This document shows positions 45,355-53,035 of a DNA stretch of 64,000 bases, in pieces. The notes under the pieces are model-generated. The model did not search any database. It had not been told where the DNA came from and saw only the letters and a list, made by a program, of their open reading frames with translations. Numbering within the stretch: the first letter of the stretch is position 1; the number at the start of each line of letters is the position of its first letter. This DNA is from Sporosarcina obsidiansis (GTDB taxonomy: Bacteria; Bacillota; Bacilli; Bacillales_A; Planococcaceae). The DNA lies in the NCBI RefSeq assembly GCF_009651005.1, contig NZ_WHVW01000006.1, positions 62,001 through 126,000 of the forward strand, read 5' to 3'. The translations under genes and the position numbers were made by a program.

Positions 45355-45708
45355 TTACCGATAGAAGAAGTGCGCGACAAAACCTAAAACGAGTAAATGA
45401 AATGTTTGGTCTGTCATGATGAGTAACCAATTACCTTCTGGCTGTTTGACACCCATTATTTTTTTGGTCCACCAGACGACAAAAATACGTTTGTCTAACC
45501 AGACATGACTAATAAAAATGATCACTACAGCGATAATAGGTAAAGGAAATCCTCCGATTATTACAGCTGTACTTACAGAGAATGTATAGATAGAACAATG
45601 AGTTAGCAAAGGAAACAATTTATCAGCTTTATTCATCGCCATCCATGAGGATTGTAATAAATAATCTCCAACTAAATGGCCGAGAAGTAAATAAGTGAAT
45701 AGATTCAT
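45355..45708 (-). CDS. DUF3307 membrane protein
   Basis: A 117-residue protein from ATG 45708, after GGAGG; the frame extends back to 45723 but through the ribosome site. It has three to four membrane helices. The N-terminal LFTYLLLGHLVGDYLLQSSW with MAMNKADKLFPLLTHCSIYT is the DUF3307 signature (H-x-x-x-D near the start, then W-M-x-x-K), and HVWLDKRIFVVWWTKK the second block. Function unknown; the paired His/Asp residues could bind a metal. Confidence 0.8.
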   Translation of the reverse strand: MNLFTYLLLGHLVGDYLLQSSWMAMNKADKLFPLLTHCSIYTFSVSTAVIIGGFPLPIIAVVIIFISHVWLDKRIFVVWWTKKIMGVKQPEGNWLLIMTDQTFHLLVLGFVAHFFYR

Positions 45709-45828
45709 TGGACGGTCCTCCATAATGAAAAGTGAAACCTAGTAACTATATTTCGAATAACTATCATGATAATATTAACATAAATATGAAAAATACAGAA
45801 AATTTTTTCTGGGAAGGGGGTGGCGAAG

Positions 45829-46959
45829 ATGCCAACTAGCAAGATAGCGAGACTTGAATCGGATCGTTTGCTAGCTGTTATTTTTGAATACATGACAAAG
45901 ATAACAGTTGAAACAGATATTGAAAAGATGGTCATGAACTTAGCCGATCTGGGCAAGGAGTTAGTGTCTGCTGACCGCTGTACTGTTTGGCTGCATGAGC
46001 AGAGTGAGAAACTTCTCTGGACGGTAGGTGGGCATGGCGTGCAGAAGATCACGATACCTGATGATAGCGGTTTAGTTGGTTACACTGTGAGGACGGGTAA
46101 AGAGCTGAATATTGAGGATGCGTATTGTGACAGCCGCTTTAACCGAACTATAGATGAAGAAACCGGTTATCGAACTGACTCTGTACTGTGTATACCATTT
46201 CACAATGCAGAAGGTTCCATTATTGGTGCGTTCCAGGCTATCAATAAATTGACAGAAACCAAGATATTTACAGATCATGACCTGGAGCTACTAAAAATCG
46301 CCTCCAACTTTGCCGGTAAATCATTGGAAGCGTTCATTTTACGCAATGAATTAGTAGAAACACAGAAAGAAATTATTACTACAATGGGTGAAATCGGAGA
46401 AAGTCGATCGCAAGAAACAGGCTTTCATGTGAAACGCGTAGCGAAGTATTCCTATTTGCTAGCTTGTTTATCCGGTATTCCCGAAAGTGAAGCGCTGAAA
46501 TTCAAATATGCTTCTCCCATGCATGATATTGGGAAGGTGGCAATTCCAGATAGTATTTTATTGAAACCAGGTAAACTAACCGAGGATGAGTTTGTGCTAA
46601 TGAAGCAACATACGACAATCGGTCATAATGTTTTTAAAAAATCGAAACGTGAATTGTTGCAAATTGCCTCCATTATTGCCAATGAACATCATGAGAGATG
46701 GGATGGCAATGGCTATCCTAAAGGTAAGAAGGGTGAGGACATCCACATTTATGGCCGCATCACTGCAGTTGCAGATGTTTTTGACGCGCTGGGTAGCGAT
46801 CGCGTGTATAAAAAGGCTTGGCCGCTAGAGAAGATTACTACGTATATGGCAGAAGAACGTGGCAAACAATTTGATCCTAGATTAGTAGATTTATTTTTAG
46901 ATAACTTAGACCAGTTTATTGCGATCCGTGATGAATTCATAGATGGAAGTGATGTGTGA
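45829..46959 (+). CDS. GAF-HD-GYP protein, probable c-di-GMP phosphodiesterase
   Basis: A 376-residue cytosolic protein from ATG 45829 (GGAAGGGGG upstream). The GAF domain spans about residues 15-165, with LVSADRCTVWLHEQSEKLLW, DSGLVGYTVRTGKELNIEDA and VLCIPFHNAEGSIIGAFQAI. The HD-GYP domain follows, with FHVKRVAKYSYLLA, the HD pair in SPMHDIGKVAIPDSILLKPG, HHERWDGNGYPKG (the GYP motif) and ITAVADVFDALGSDR. Such proteins cut c-di-GMP, or sometimes c-GAMP, when GAF binds its ligand. It ends one base before the likely start of a class III cyclase, an unusual pairing in which GAF could sense the cyclase product. Confidence 0.88.
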   Translation: MPTSKIARLESDRLLAVIFEYMTKITVETDIEKMVMNLADLGKELVSADRCTVWLHEQSEKLLWTVGGHGVQKITIPDDSGLVGYTVRTGKELNIEDAYCDSRFNRTIDEETGYRTDSVLCIPFHNAEGSIIGAFQAINKLTETKIFTDHDLELLKIASNFAGKSLEAFILRNELVETQKEIITTMGEIGESRSQETGFHVKRVAKYSYLLACLSGIPESEALKFKYASPMHDIGKVAIPDSILLKPGKLTEDEFVLMKQHTTIGHNVFKKSKRELLQIASIIANEHHERWDGNGYPKGKKGEDIHIYGRITAVADVFDALGSDRVYKKAWPLEKITTYMAEERGKQFDPRLVDLFLDNLDQFIAIRDEFIDGSDV

Positions 46960-46960
46960 A

Positions 46961-48775
46961 ATGAAAAACGTTCTTCATTTTCGAGATGAACGTGTATTGA
47001 ATTTGAAGCCTTCGATCGTTTGGGATTTGCTTGCCAATACGAATGAGTTGAACAAGTATGTGGGAATGTTTCCAGTGAACTTTAAACAATTTACAGTGGA
47101 AGATGATCAACTCATCCGTTGGGCGGAAACAGTAGTTTTTGGGTTGATCAAAATGAAGTGGAAAGAGCATGTATTTGAATGGGTGCGCCATTCCTATTAT
47201 TCAGTAGAACGGGAATATATTGAAGGGCCATATACTTCCGTGTTTTGGTCGATTCGTCTAGAACCGCTTCCTGAAGGGAAAACCAGAATGCATCTTCACG
47301 GAGACTTTACCTGCCGCTATGCACTTGGGAAAGTGGCTTTACAGACAATTGTCTATCCGCAGTTGCGTAATATGATTACATACGCTTTGGAATTCGAAAA
47401 AAGTGATGGCAAGAAAGTACCTCTTGGCAAAATGAAGATTGAGTTGGAGACTGCTCGTTTAGAAAAAGCGATCTCTTTGTTAAGGGACACATTCCTGAAT
47501 GAAGAGATGATCCAAGCATTAGAGGACACCATTCGTTTTGGTGCGGACGAAGAAGTAACCGATATGCAGCCCTATTGGTGGGCAGCTAGCCATCAGTTTG
47601 ATCGATATGCAACTGTGGAACTGTTTCTATTTGCGAATGCTGCAGGATTGCTCGACTACGATTGGAATCTGATGTGTCCGAACTGTCGTGTGCCAAAAGG
47701 AAAAGCATCCGTGCTGAAGCAGATGACCAATTCTGTACACTGTGAATTATGCGGTGTAGATTATGAATTGGATTTTGACCGCTATGTTGAAATGAAGTTT
47801 CATGTCAATGCGGCAATCCGTCAAACCAATCAGACGACTTTCTGTATTAATGGACCTGTCCAGTCACCTCATGTCCTAGGACAATTTAGGATTGCTCCCC
47901 GCAGTAAAAAAACTGTTAAGTGGCCTCTTGTTAATGAGCCTATTAGGTGCAGAGTTCTAAAGCAGAATGATACCGCAGAAATTTCAGGTTCAATTTGTGA
48001 GTCAGCCGCCATCACGTATACGACGAATGGTTTTACTCAATTAACGTTTCCGCAAGCTAGCCTATATGAAATCTCCAATGAAACCGATCAAGAAATTGTT
48101 TTGGTCATAGAAAAACAAGATTGGGATTCGTACGCTTTGACAGCGAGAGAAGTTACATCGCTGCAATTATTCCGCGATTTGCTGGGATCGGAAGTCCTTG
48201 CGCCTGGCCTTCAGATTGGTGTTGGACATATGGCTATTCTGTTTACTGATTTAAAGGATTCAACACAATTATATGAGCAAATAGGAGATGCACGGGCTTA
48301 CTCCGATGTACAAAAGCACTTTAATTACTTGATGAAACATATTAAAGAACATAAGGGAACGGTCGTCAAAACGATAGGTGACTCCATAATGGGCGCCTTT
48401 ACTAGTAATTTGGACGCGTTTGAAGCAGCGGTCGCAATTCAGCGCAGTCTGCCCCACTTAAATGAAGAATTGTCTCAGCCAGTCCAAGTGAAAGTAGGCT
48501 TTCATGCGGGTTCAGTGATTGCAGTAAATGCGAATGACGTACTCGATTACTTCGGTGGAACCGTTAACAAAGCTGCACGTATTCAGCAGCAAAGCAAGGG
48601 CGGTGACGTGGTAATCCATCGTGATTTGTATAAACAGTTAGCTGAAGAACAACCAGAAAAAATTCGTGAAATGCCGATTGAATCCTTTGCCGCCCGCTTG
48701 CATGGGTTTGAAGAACAAACGGAACTAGTTCGATTTTCGTTTACTAGAGTAACATCTCCTGCAGATAGCGCATGA
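46961..48775 (+). CDS. Class III adenylate/guanylate cyclase with SRPBCC-like and DUF5939 domains
   Basis: A 604-residue protein if translation starts at ATG 46961; ATG 46943, in the same frame and inside the preceding gene, is the alternative. Residues 1-160 resemble an SRPBCC/START ligand-binding fold (LKPSIVWDLLANTNELNKYV, RMHLHGDFTCRYALG). The middle is DUF5939-like, with a zinc-ribbon pattern CPNC at LMCPNCRVPKG and CELC at SVHCELCGVDYEL. The C-terminal cyclase domain has ILFTDLKDSTQLYEQIGDAR (both metal Asp), GTVVKTIGDSIMGAF and YFGGTVNKAARIQQQS (transition-state Asn and Arg). All catalytic positions appear present. It is coupled to the GAF-HD-GYP gene. Confidence 0.85.
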   Translation: MKNVLHFRDERVLNLKPSIVWDLLANTNELNKYVGMFPVNFKQFTVEDDQLIRWAETVVFGLIKMKWKEHVFEWVRHSYYSVEREYIEGPYTSVFWSIRLEPLPEGKTRMHLHGDFTCRYALGKVALQTIVYPQLRNMITYALEFEKSDGKKVPLGKMKIELETARLEKAISLLRDTFLNEEMIQALEDTIRFGADEEVTDMQPYWWAASHQFDRYATVELFLFANAAGLLDYDWNLMCPNCRVPKGKASVLKQMTNSVHCELCGVDYELDFDRYVEMKFHVNAAIRQTNQTTFCINGPVQSPHVLGQFRIAPRSKKTVKWPLVNEPIRCRVLKQNDTAEISGSICESAAITYTTNGFTQLTFPQASLYEISNETDQEIVLVIEKQDWDSYALTAREVTSLQLFRDLLGSEVLAPGLQIGVGHMAILFTDLKDSTQLYEQIGDARAYSDVQKHFNYLMKHIKEHKGTVVKTIGDSIMGAFTSNLDAFEAAVAIQRSLPHLNEELSQPVQVKVGFHAGSVIAVNANDVLDYFGGTVNKAARIQQQSKGGDVVIHRDLYKQLAEEQPEKIREMPIESFAARLHGFEEQTELVRFSFTRVTSPADSA

Positions 48776-48851
48776 GATGTTTTTGTCTTTCACTGAAGAA
48801 GCAACTTTTCCACCTGCCTTTCATATATTGGAATGGAAAGGGGCGAATGAA

Positions 48852-49154
48852 TTGATTGAAAATAAATCGATCCTAATTGACGGGAAGTCATTTCAAGCGG
48901 TAACGGTCAGATTGCCAAAGACGACGTTACTGACAGTTTCGAATGACAAAGGGTATATTATGTGCGGTGCGTTGGACGTCAGCTTACTCAACAGCGTGTT
49001 GGCTGATCGGAAGATTATTGCAGGACGTGCGGTTGGAGTGAAAACAATTGAACAGCTTTTGGCAGCACCGTTGGAGTCGGTGACGCTAGAAGCGGAACAG
49101 CTCGGTATAACAGCAGGAATGAAAGGGACGGACGCTTTATTGAAAATGACATAA
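48852..49154 (+). CDS. YunC-like DUF1805 protein
   Basis: A 100-residue protein. I place the start at TTG 48852, eight bases after GGAAAGGGG, because this gives the length of B. subtilis YunC. The frame extends back to ATG 48777, but that ATG has no ribosome site and the extra 25 residues are not family-like. Core motifs are VRLPKTTLLTVSNDKGYIMC, GALDVSLLN and IIAGRAVGVKTIEQLLAAPL. The function of this domain is unknown. It lies downstream of the cyclase, and a strong bidirectional terminator follows. Confidence 0.85.
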   Translation: MIENKSILIDGKSFQAVTVRLPKTTLLTVSNDKGYIMCGALDVSLLNSVLADRKIIAGRAVGVKTIEQLLAAPLESVTLEAEQLGITAGMKGTDALLKMT

Positions 49155-49155
49155 G

Positions 49156-49190
49156 AACAGGCGCCTCACATGAAGTGAAGCGCCTGTTTG
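49156..49190. terminator. Bidirectional terminator
   Basis: AACAGGCGCCTCAC/GTGAAGCGCCTGTT with loop ATGAA; A- and T-rich flanks. It serves yunC on the plus strand and trhP2 on the minus strand. Confidence 0.85.
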
Positions 49191-50441
49191 TTATCGTTGT
49201 TTTCTCATCATGTCAAAAGGTTGTACAGGTTGATCGACACGCATTTTGACTGTCATCATGGCGTTTGGAGCACGGTTGATCGGTTGGTCGTACTCATCCC
49301 ACAGTTCGCTGATTGTCTGCTCGAAATGGACAAAATTCGGACCGTAAAATTCGATCTGATCACCAACTCCGAAGTTGTTACGTTGTTGAATCACTGCGAC
49401 GTTCGTCTCTTCGTCATAGTCGAGCACTTGGCCAATAAAACTATAGGCGGGGATTTTACGAGGTTTCCCAAAGAGTTGTTCGTGTTCGCTTGGGACTCCA
49501 TAATAAAAGCCGCTGGATAATTCACGCTGTGCTACTTTCCACAGTTCATCTTCCCATTCTTGATTGAAGACGTAGTTGTCGGGATCTGCGCAATACTTAT
49601 CGATTGCCCTACGATATACATTGGCTACAGTTGAAACATAGTGAATCGATTTCATACGGCCCTCGATTTTTAAACTGTCGACTCCGTTTTCCACTAAATC
49701 GGGAATGGAGCGAATCATCGCCATATCCACAGCGCTCATAGAAAATGCTTCTTCTTCCTCGCCACCTAACATGGAAGAACGTTCAGCAGCCTCATCTACT
49801 TCAAATAAGCCATACTTCCAGCGGCAAGATTGTGTACAGCCACCGCGGTTGGCATCGCGATCCGCCATATGATTCGATAGCGTACAGCGTCCTGAATAGG
49901 AAATACACATCGCGCCATGAATAAATGCTTCAATTTCGACATCCGTCTTTTGACGAATTTCCTTAATTTCTTCCATGCTGACTTCCCGTGCCAAGACCAC
50001 ACGTTCCAGCCCTTCTGATTTCCAAAAATTCAACGTTTCATAGTTTGTGGCGGAAGCTTGTGTAGAGAGATGAATAGGCAGCCCTTCTGCTTCCATCGCG
50101 CAAATTTCAATCAGTGCAGGGTCTGATACAATCACAGCATCGATTCCAATATCTCGCAATGTCCGGAAGAAGTCTCCGGCACCTTCCACGTCGCCTTCAT
50201 GCGCCACCATATTGGCAGCGACATATACTTTTGCGCCATAGCGTTTCGCAAACTCAACTCCTTCTTGCATTTGTTCATACGTAAAGTTTCCCGCACGACT
50301 TCGCAATCCATATGCGTTACCGCCAATGAACACAGCATCTGCTCCGTAGCGAATAGCAGTTTTTAGTTTTTCTAACGTTCCGGCAGGAGCAAGTACTTCA
50401 GGTTTTTTTGTAATTACACGTTTTACAGTTGTTGTCATCAC
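49191..50441 (-). CDS. trhP2: Peptidase U32 family tRNA hydroxylation protein TrhP2 (YrrO)
   Basis: A 416-residue U32-family protein. KKPEVLAPAGTLEKLKTAIR with YGADAVFIGGNAYGLRSRAG opens the domain, and EAFIHGAMCISYSGRCTLSN and the Cys cluster GGCTQSCRWKY hold the four conserved Cys residues expected to bind an iron-sulfur cluster. KIEGRMKSIHYVSTVANVYR and the C-terminal beta-domain (RKIPAYSFIGQVLDYD) complete the family. In B. subtilis YrrN/YrrO make 5-hydroxyuridine at tRNA position 34 with prephenate-dependent chemistry. It follows trhP1 by 9 bases, so they form one operon. Confidence 0.92.
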   Translation of the reverse strand: MMTTTVKRVITKKPEVLAPAGTLEKLKTAIRYGADAVFIGGNAYGLRSRAGNFTYEQMQEGVEFAKRYGAKVYVAANMVAHEGDVEGAGDFFRTLRDIGIDAVIVSDPALIEICAMEAEGLPIHLSTQASATNYETLNFWKSEGLERVVLAREVSMEEIKEIRQKTDVEIEAFIHGAMCISYSGRCTLSNHMADRDANRGGCTQSCRWKYGLFEVDEAAERSSMLGGEEEEAFSMSAVDMAMIRSIPDLVENGVDSLKIEGRMKSIHYVSTVANVYRRAIDKYCADPDNYVFNQEWEDELWKVAQRELSSGFYYGVPSEHEQLFGKPRKIPAYSFIGQVLDYDEETNVAVIQQRNNFGVGDQIEFYGPNFVHFEQTISELWDEYDQPINRAPNAMMTVKMRVDQPVQPFDMMRKQR

Positions 50442-50450
50442 GGATTCTCC

Positions 50451-51368
50451 TTATTGAATGTCCTCTGGATTTTTCACAAAAAAGCCTTCATCCAAAGATC
50501 GTTCAGCCGGATGAAGTAGCTGTACTCGTTTCGTAATATCACTCGCATATTCGCTTGACCAATTGTCAGTGTTGAGTGTGTTTCGTGCTTCAGAGAAGAG
50601 TTTTACCAACTCAACAAAACGATCCCCTTTTGTAAAAAGACCATCTAATTTCCATTGCGTAATCCCAGCACGGGCAAGTATGTCCAGTTGTTCACTCAAA
50701 TTTACATCATTCGTAGCAAAAATATGCGTACCGTTCCGGTCTTCATAAATGGAATAATGTGTTTCTTCTTTTTTCGGTTCTGCTAAAAAAAGTGAGCGTT
50801 CATTTGTGGTATTTGATTCTCCCACATAATTAAAATAGTTTTGGACTAGTGGACGTTTTGATTGGTGGATACACGTCGCTCCATAAACAAGTACTTCTAC
50901 AGGGACGATCGCCTGTTTGCTGATCAATAGCAATTCCTCTTTGGTCAGTTCTCTCGCAAGTACGGCTCCGATTGCTCCTCGTTTCGCCCAAAAGTTCACT
51001 TGATTTGCACTTGTGACCATTGTTTGCGCATCGTAAATAAAAGGGATGTCGATTTGGTGCTTCTTCAGCAGATGAATGACGCCTGGGTCGCCGACTGTGA
51101 TTGTGTCGACTTGGATATCATGTAAGAATTGTAAATAGGGCACAACCGTTTTGATTCGATCATTATGCATAAGCGCATTTACAGCAACGATTACTTTACA
51201 ACCTGTATGGTGTGCCAGGTGAACCAATTCTTTTTGTTCCTCTCGTGAGAAAGAAGTCGGCAATCGAAGTCCGAATTCATCTTCTCCTATGTAAAGCGTG
51301 TTCACGCCAGCTTCTAGCAACTTCTGTGCCTGTCCCATGGATTCAGCTGTTGCAATCAGTTCAATCAT
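50451..51368 (-). CDS. trhP1: Peptidase U32 family tRNA hydroxylation protein TrhP1 (YrrN)
   Basis: A 305-residue U32-family protein from ATG 51368 (GGAAG upstream). It has the U32 barrel (AQKLLEAGVNTLYIGEDEFG, YLQFLHDIQVDTITVGDPGV), VEVLVYGATCIHQSKRPLVQ and FATNDVNLSEQLDILARAGI, and lacks the TrhP2 Cys cluster, as expected for YrrN. It acts with TrhP2 in tRNA U34 hydroxylation. In B. subtilis the methyltransferase TrmR (YrrM) precedes these genes; here nothing of that kind lies upstream, only a gap and a repeat element. Confidence 0.9.
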   Translation of the reverse strand: MIELIATAESMGQAQKLLEAGVNTLYIGEDEFGLRLPTSFSREEQKELVHLAHHTGCKVIVAVNALMHNDRIKTVVPYLQFLHDIQVDTITVGDPGVIHLLKKHQIDIPFIYDAQTMVTSANQVNFWAKRGAIGAVLARELTKEELLLISKQAIVPVEVLVYGATCIHQSKRPLVQNYFNYVGESNTTNERSLFLAEPKKEETHYSIYEDRNGTHIFATNDVNLSEQLDILARAGITQWKLDGLFTKGDRFVELVKLFSEARNTLNTDNWSSEYASDITKRVQLLHPAERSLDEGFFVKNPEDIQ

Positions 51369-51525
51369 CGGTTCGCTTCCTTTCAATTACTCACTAGATG
51401 AGTACATAATGACTTAATTATAGAGAGAAAGTAGGTCGTAAGTCGTGTCGATCTGGTGAACTTTTTGAATTATTGTGGAAGGAAAGAGGGGGTATTGTAC
51501 TATACAAAATGAATAGCATGAAAAA

Positions 51526-51548
51526 ACACGAGGAATAGCTCCTCGTGC
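51526..51548 (-). terminator. Distal terminator copy with T-tract (locus C)
   Basis: Stem CACGAGGA/TCCTCGTG. On the minus strand it is followed by TTTTTTC (51520-51526), so this copy keeps the T-tract. The 23-base unit repeats at 51808-51830 with one mismatch (G at 51545, A at 51827). Confidence 0.88.
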
Positions 51549-51807
51549 CAGCTTGTAGACAAACTAATCTTATTCAAAAAATGTAGGCTTTCTGTTTTTT
51601 TTAAGATAGATAAGCTACTTACTAAAATCAATGAAATACGCTAGTTGATCGTAGTGGAAGGCGGCGACTCCTGCGGGAATAGCATGAGCTGAAGACCCCG
51701 CAGGAGCGTAGCGACGAGGAGGCTGAAGCCATGCCCGCGGAACGCGTCCGCCTGGAATGTAGATCAACGGTATTCTTCCCACTTACTTTGCTTTTGTCTA
51801 CAGTCTG
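51549..51807 (-). mobile_element. Terminator-targeting repeat element, copy C (259 bp)
   Basis: This is the shortest and cleanest copy. Its ends are CAGCTTGTAGACAAAC and, on the other strand, CAGACTGTAGACAAAA, a 16-bp inverted repeat with 13 matches. The core is bounded by GTTGATC (51644-51650) and GATCAAC (51762-51768) and contains the GC-rich arms GGCGGCGACTCCTGCGGG and GAAGACCCCGCAGGAGCG. Relative to the minus-strand gene that ends at 51831, its orientation is the same as that of copies A and B relative to their genes. It has no coding capacity. It is flanked by 23-bp direct repeats, each a whole stem-loop. Confidence 0.88.
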
Positions 51808-51830
51808 ACACGAGGAATAGCTCCTCATGC
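51808..51830 (-). repeat. Proximal copy of duplicated terminator stem-loop (locus C)
   Basis: This copy directly abuts the stop codon of the minus-strand gene (51831-52067). On the minus strand it is followed by CAGACTG, not T, so it has lost its T-tract to the element insertion. Confidence 0.88.
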
Positions 51831-52067
51831 TTACTCTTTATTATATTTTTCTTCGCTTGAAGAACGGTTTTTTGTTTCACGGTGGTGTCGCTCCTCTTCA
51901 GCTTCCATTCGTACATCTTCTAGGGGGATGGGATCTACTGTTTGCATATCTTCATGCATATCGTAAATGCTTTCTTTATCGGTTCGTAAATTTTCTGGAT
52001 TGTCCATATAGGGGCCTTTTGCATTTGGACGATCTTTTTCTGTAAACACTTTTTTCTTTTCGTTCAT
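51831..52067 (-). CDS. Small hydrophilic protein of unknown function (78 aa)
   Basis: A 78-residue charged protein (NEKKKVFTEKDRPNAKGPYM, MQTVDPIPLEDVRMEAEEER, NRSSSEEKYNKE). No membrane span. The second ATG (52067) is preferred because GGAG is nine bases away; the ATG at 52073 is only three bases from it. It lies 38 bases downstream of the 52106-52297 gene in the same direction, so it probably shares the sigma-B promoter at 52335-52359. Its terminator has been split by element C. Confidence 0.7.
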   Translation of the reverse strand: MNEKKKVFTEKDRPNAKGPYMDNPENLRTDKESIYDMHEDMQTVDPIPLEDVRMEAEEERHHRETKNRSSSEEKYNKE

Positions 52068-52105
52068 TGACATCGACTCCTTTACTTTCAGAATGTAATA
52101 AGGGT

Positions 52106-52297
52106 TCAGTTAAATAAAGTTCCTAAGAGCCCTTTTTTCGATTCATGCTGCTGGTGGTTTGTGCGTGAACGTTCCCCACGCATTGGAGTATTGGAAAAAT
52201 CATCAAATTGCTTAGAAAGTTTCTCACGTGAATCCTTATTTCTCATTAAATAAGCTGCGCCTAATCCAAGAGCTGTTAACGCCATTCTTTTTTTCAT
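52106..52297 (-). CDS. Small protein with N-terminal membrane helix (63 aa)
   Basis: A 63-residue protein. A short hydrophobic start (KKRMALTALGLGAAYLMRN) is followed by a charged tail (KDSREKLSKQFDDFSNTPMR, ERSRTNHQQHESKKGLLG). It is similar in style to YtxH-like or other small general-stress membrane proteins, but I do not recognise it. ATG 52297 follows GAGGAGG. The sigma-B promoter upstream suggests induction by general stress. First gene of a two-gene unit. Confidence 0.7.
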   Translation of the reverse strand: MKKRMALTALGLGAAYLMRNKDSREKLSKQFDDFSNTPMRGERSRTNHQQHESKKGLLGTLFN

Positions 52298-52334
52298 CAA
52301 GAATTCCTCCTCATAGTAGTTGCTTACTCTTTGT

Positions 52335-52359
52335 TTTCCCTGATTTTCTCAGAATAAAC
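52335..52359 (-). promoter_or_regulatory. Sigma-B promoter
   Basis: On the minus strand GTTTAT (52354-52359), a 13-base spacer, and GGGAAA (52335-52340). The spacing and both hexamers fit sigma-B. It drives the two small stress-type genes at 52297-51831. Confidence 0.65.
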
Positions 52360-52372
52360 ACTACAGCTTGAT

Positions 52373-52436
52373 GACAAAAAAAGTAGAGGACCGTCGTTCA
52401 TCGGAAGATACCGACTTCTGACAATCCCCTACCTCT
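52373..52436 (-). terminator. Orphan terminator facing a decayed gene
   Basis: GTAGAGGA (52383-52390) pairs with TCCCCTAC (52425-52432) with a nested inner hairpin, and on the minus strand is followed by TTTTTTTG. No intact gene ends here; the decayed stretch at 52437-52750 is the likely former owner. Confidence 0.55.
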
Positions 52437-52890
52437 TAAAAATGCGGAAAATTTTATTGTTGCGACTTCCATACTGACGAAAAAATGTACTCTCGCCGTA
52501 TTCGACTACACTGCTCAACTTCATAACAGGAGCAGTTCATTCAATTGCACTTGCACAAAAAACTTACTTTTACTACTTGTACTACTGTGGAATCCATAAA
52601 AAAGATTCTTACAACAATCGAGTGTACCAGTTGCCAGTAAAGAAAATTTTCCGCCAAGGCTGTGCAGCTCTGCTGGAATATAGGACCCAAATTGTAATAG
52701 TCCGTTCATAATTCCATCAGTTTGCCTTGTTATGATTATGATACCCACTGATCATAATAGCTAAACATATTTAGTGAGAATTTTTTTATGCATCTGTACG
52801 TTCTTCACAGCAAGAAGCAGAAATTAAAGAGGTTATGTAAATAAATAGCTATAGACACTTTCCTAGTATTGTTCGGGAAGGTGTTTTTCT
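52437..52890. other. Decayed intergenic stretch
   Basis: No supported gene. On the minus strand a 75-codon frame (52521-52748) reads MNGLLQFGSYIPAELHSLGG, which looks protein-like but lacks a ribosome site. On the plus strand near 52795-52840 the reading SSQQEAEIKEVM-stop looks like a lost gene's C-terminus, and it is followed at 52855-52895 by a weak ACACTTTCC/GGGAAGGTGT hairpin and TTTTTC. I read this as remnants of two genes. Confidence 0.4.
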
Positions 52891-52942
52891 TTCTCGCGAT
52901 AAGAGAAATTTTGATCTATAATAAAGCACTGAGGTGAAGGCT

Positions 52943-53035
52943 TTGAACAATGAACAGCTAGGGAGAAGCATGATCGTCAATCTTGCTAAGAAAACCCCTT
53001 ATATTATAGAAAGATATGTACTACATGAGTCATGA
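52943..53035 (+). CDS. Short upstream frame overlapping the helicase start (leader or frameshifted N-terminus)
   Basis: TTG 52943 is preceded by GAGGTGAAGGC, the best ribosome site in the region, and reads NNEQLGRSMIVNLAKKTPYI then IERYVLHES to TGA at 53033. It overlaps the helicase frame by 20 bases. Either it is a translated leader coupled to the helicase, or the helicase really starts here and one base has been gained near 53026-53032, since a single-base change would join VLHE to HDVKIGVV. The helicase ATG itself has no good ribosome site. Confidence 0.5.
   Translation: MNNEQLGRSMIVNLAKKTPYIIERYVLHES

Noticed and set aside
52521..52748. 75-codon minus-strand frame as a real gene
   Set aside because: No ribosome site and no recognisable motif; kept only as a possible remnant.
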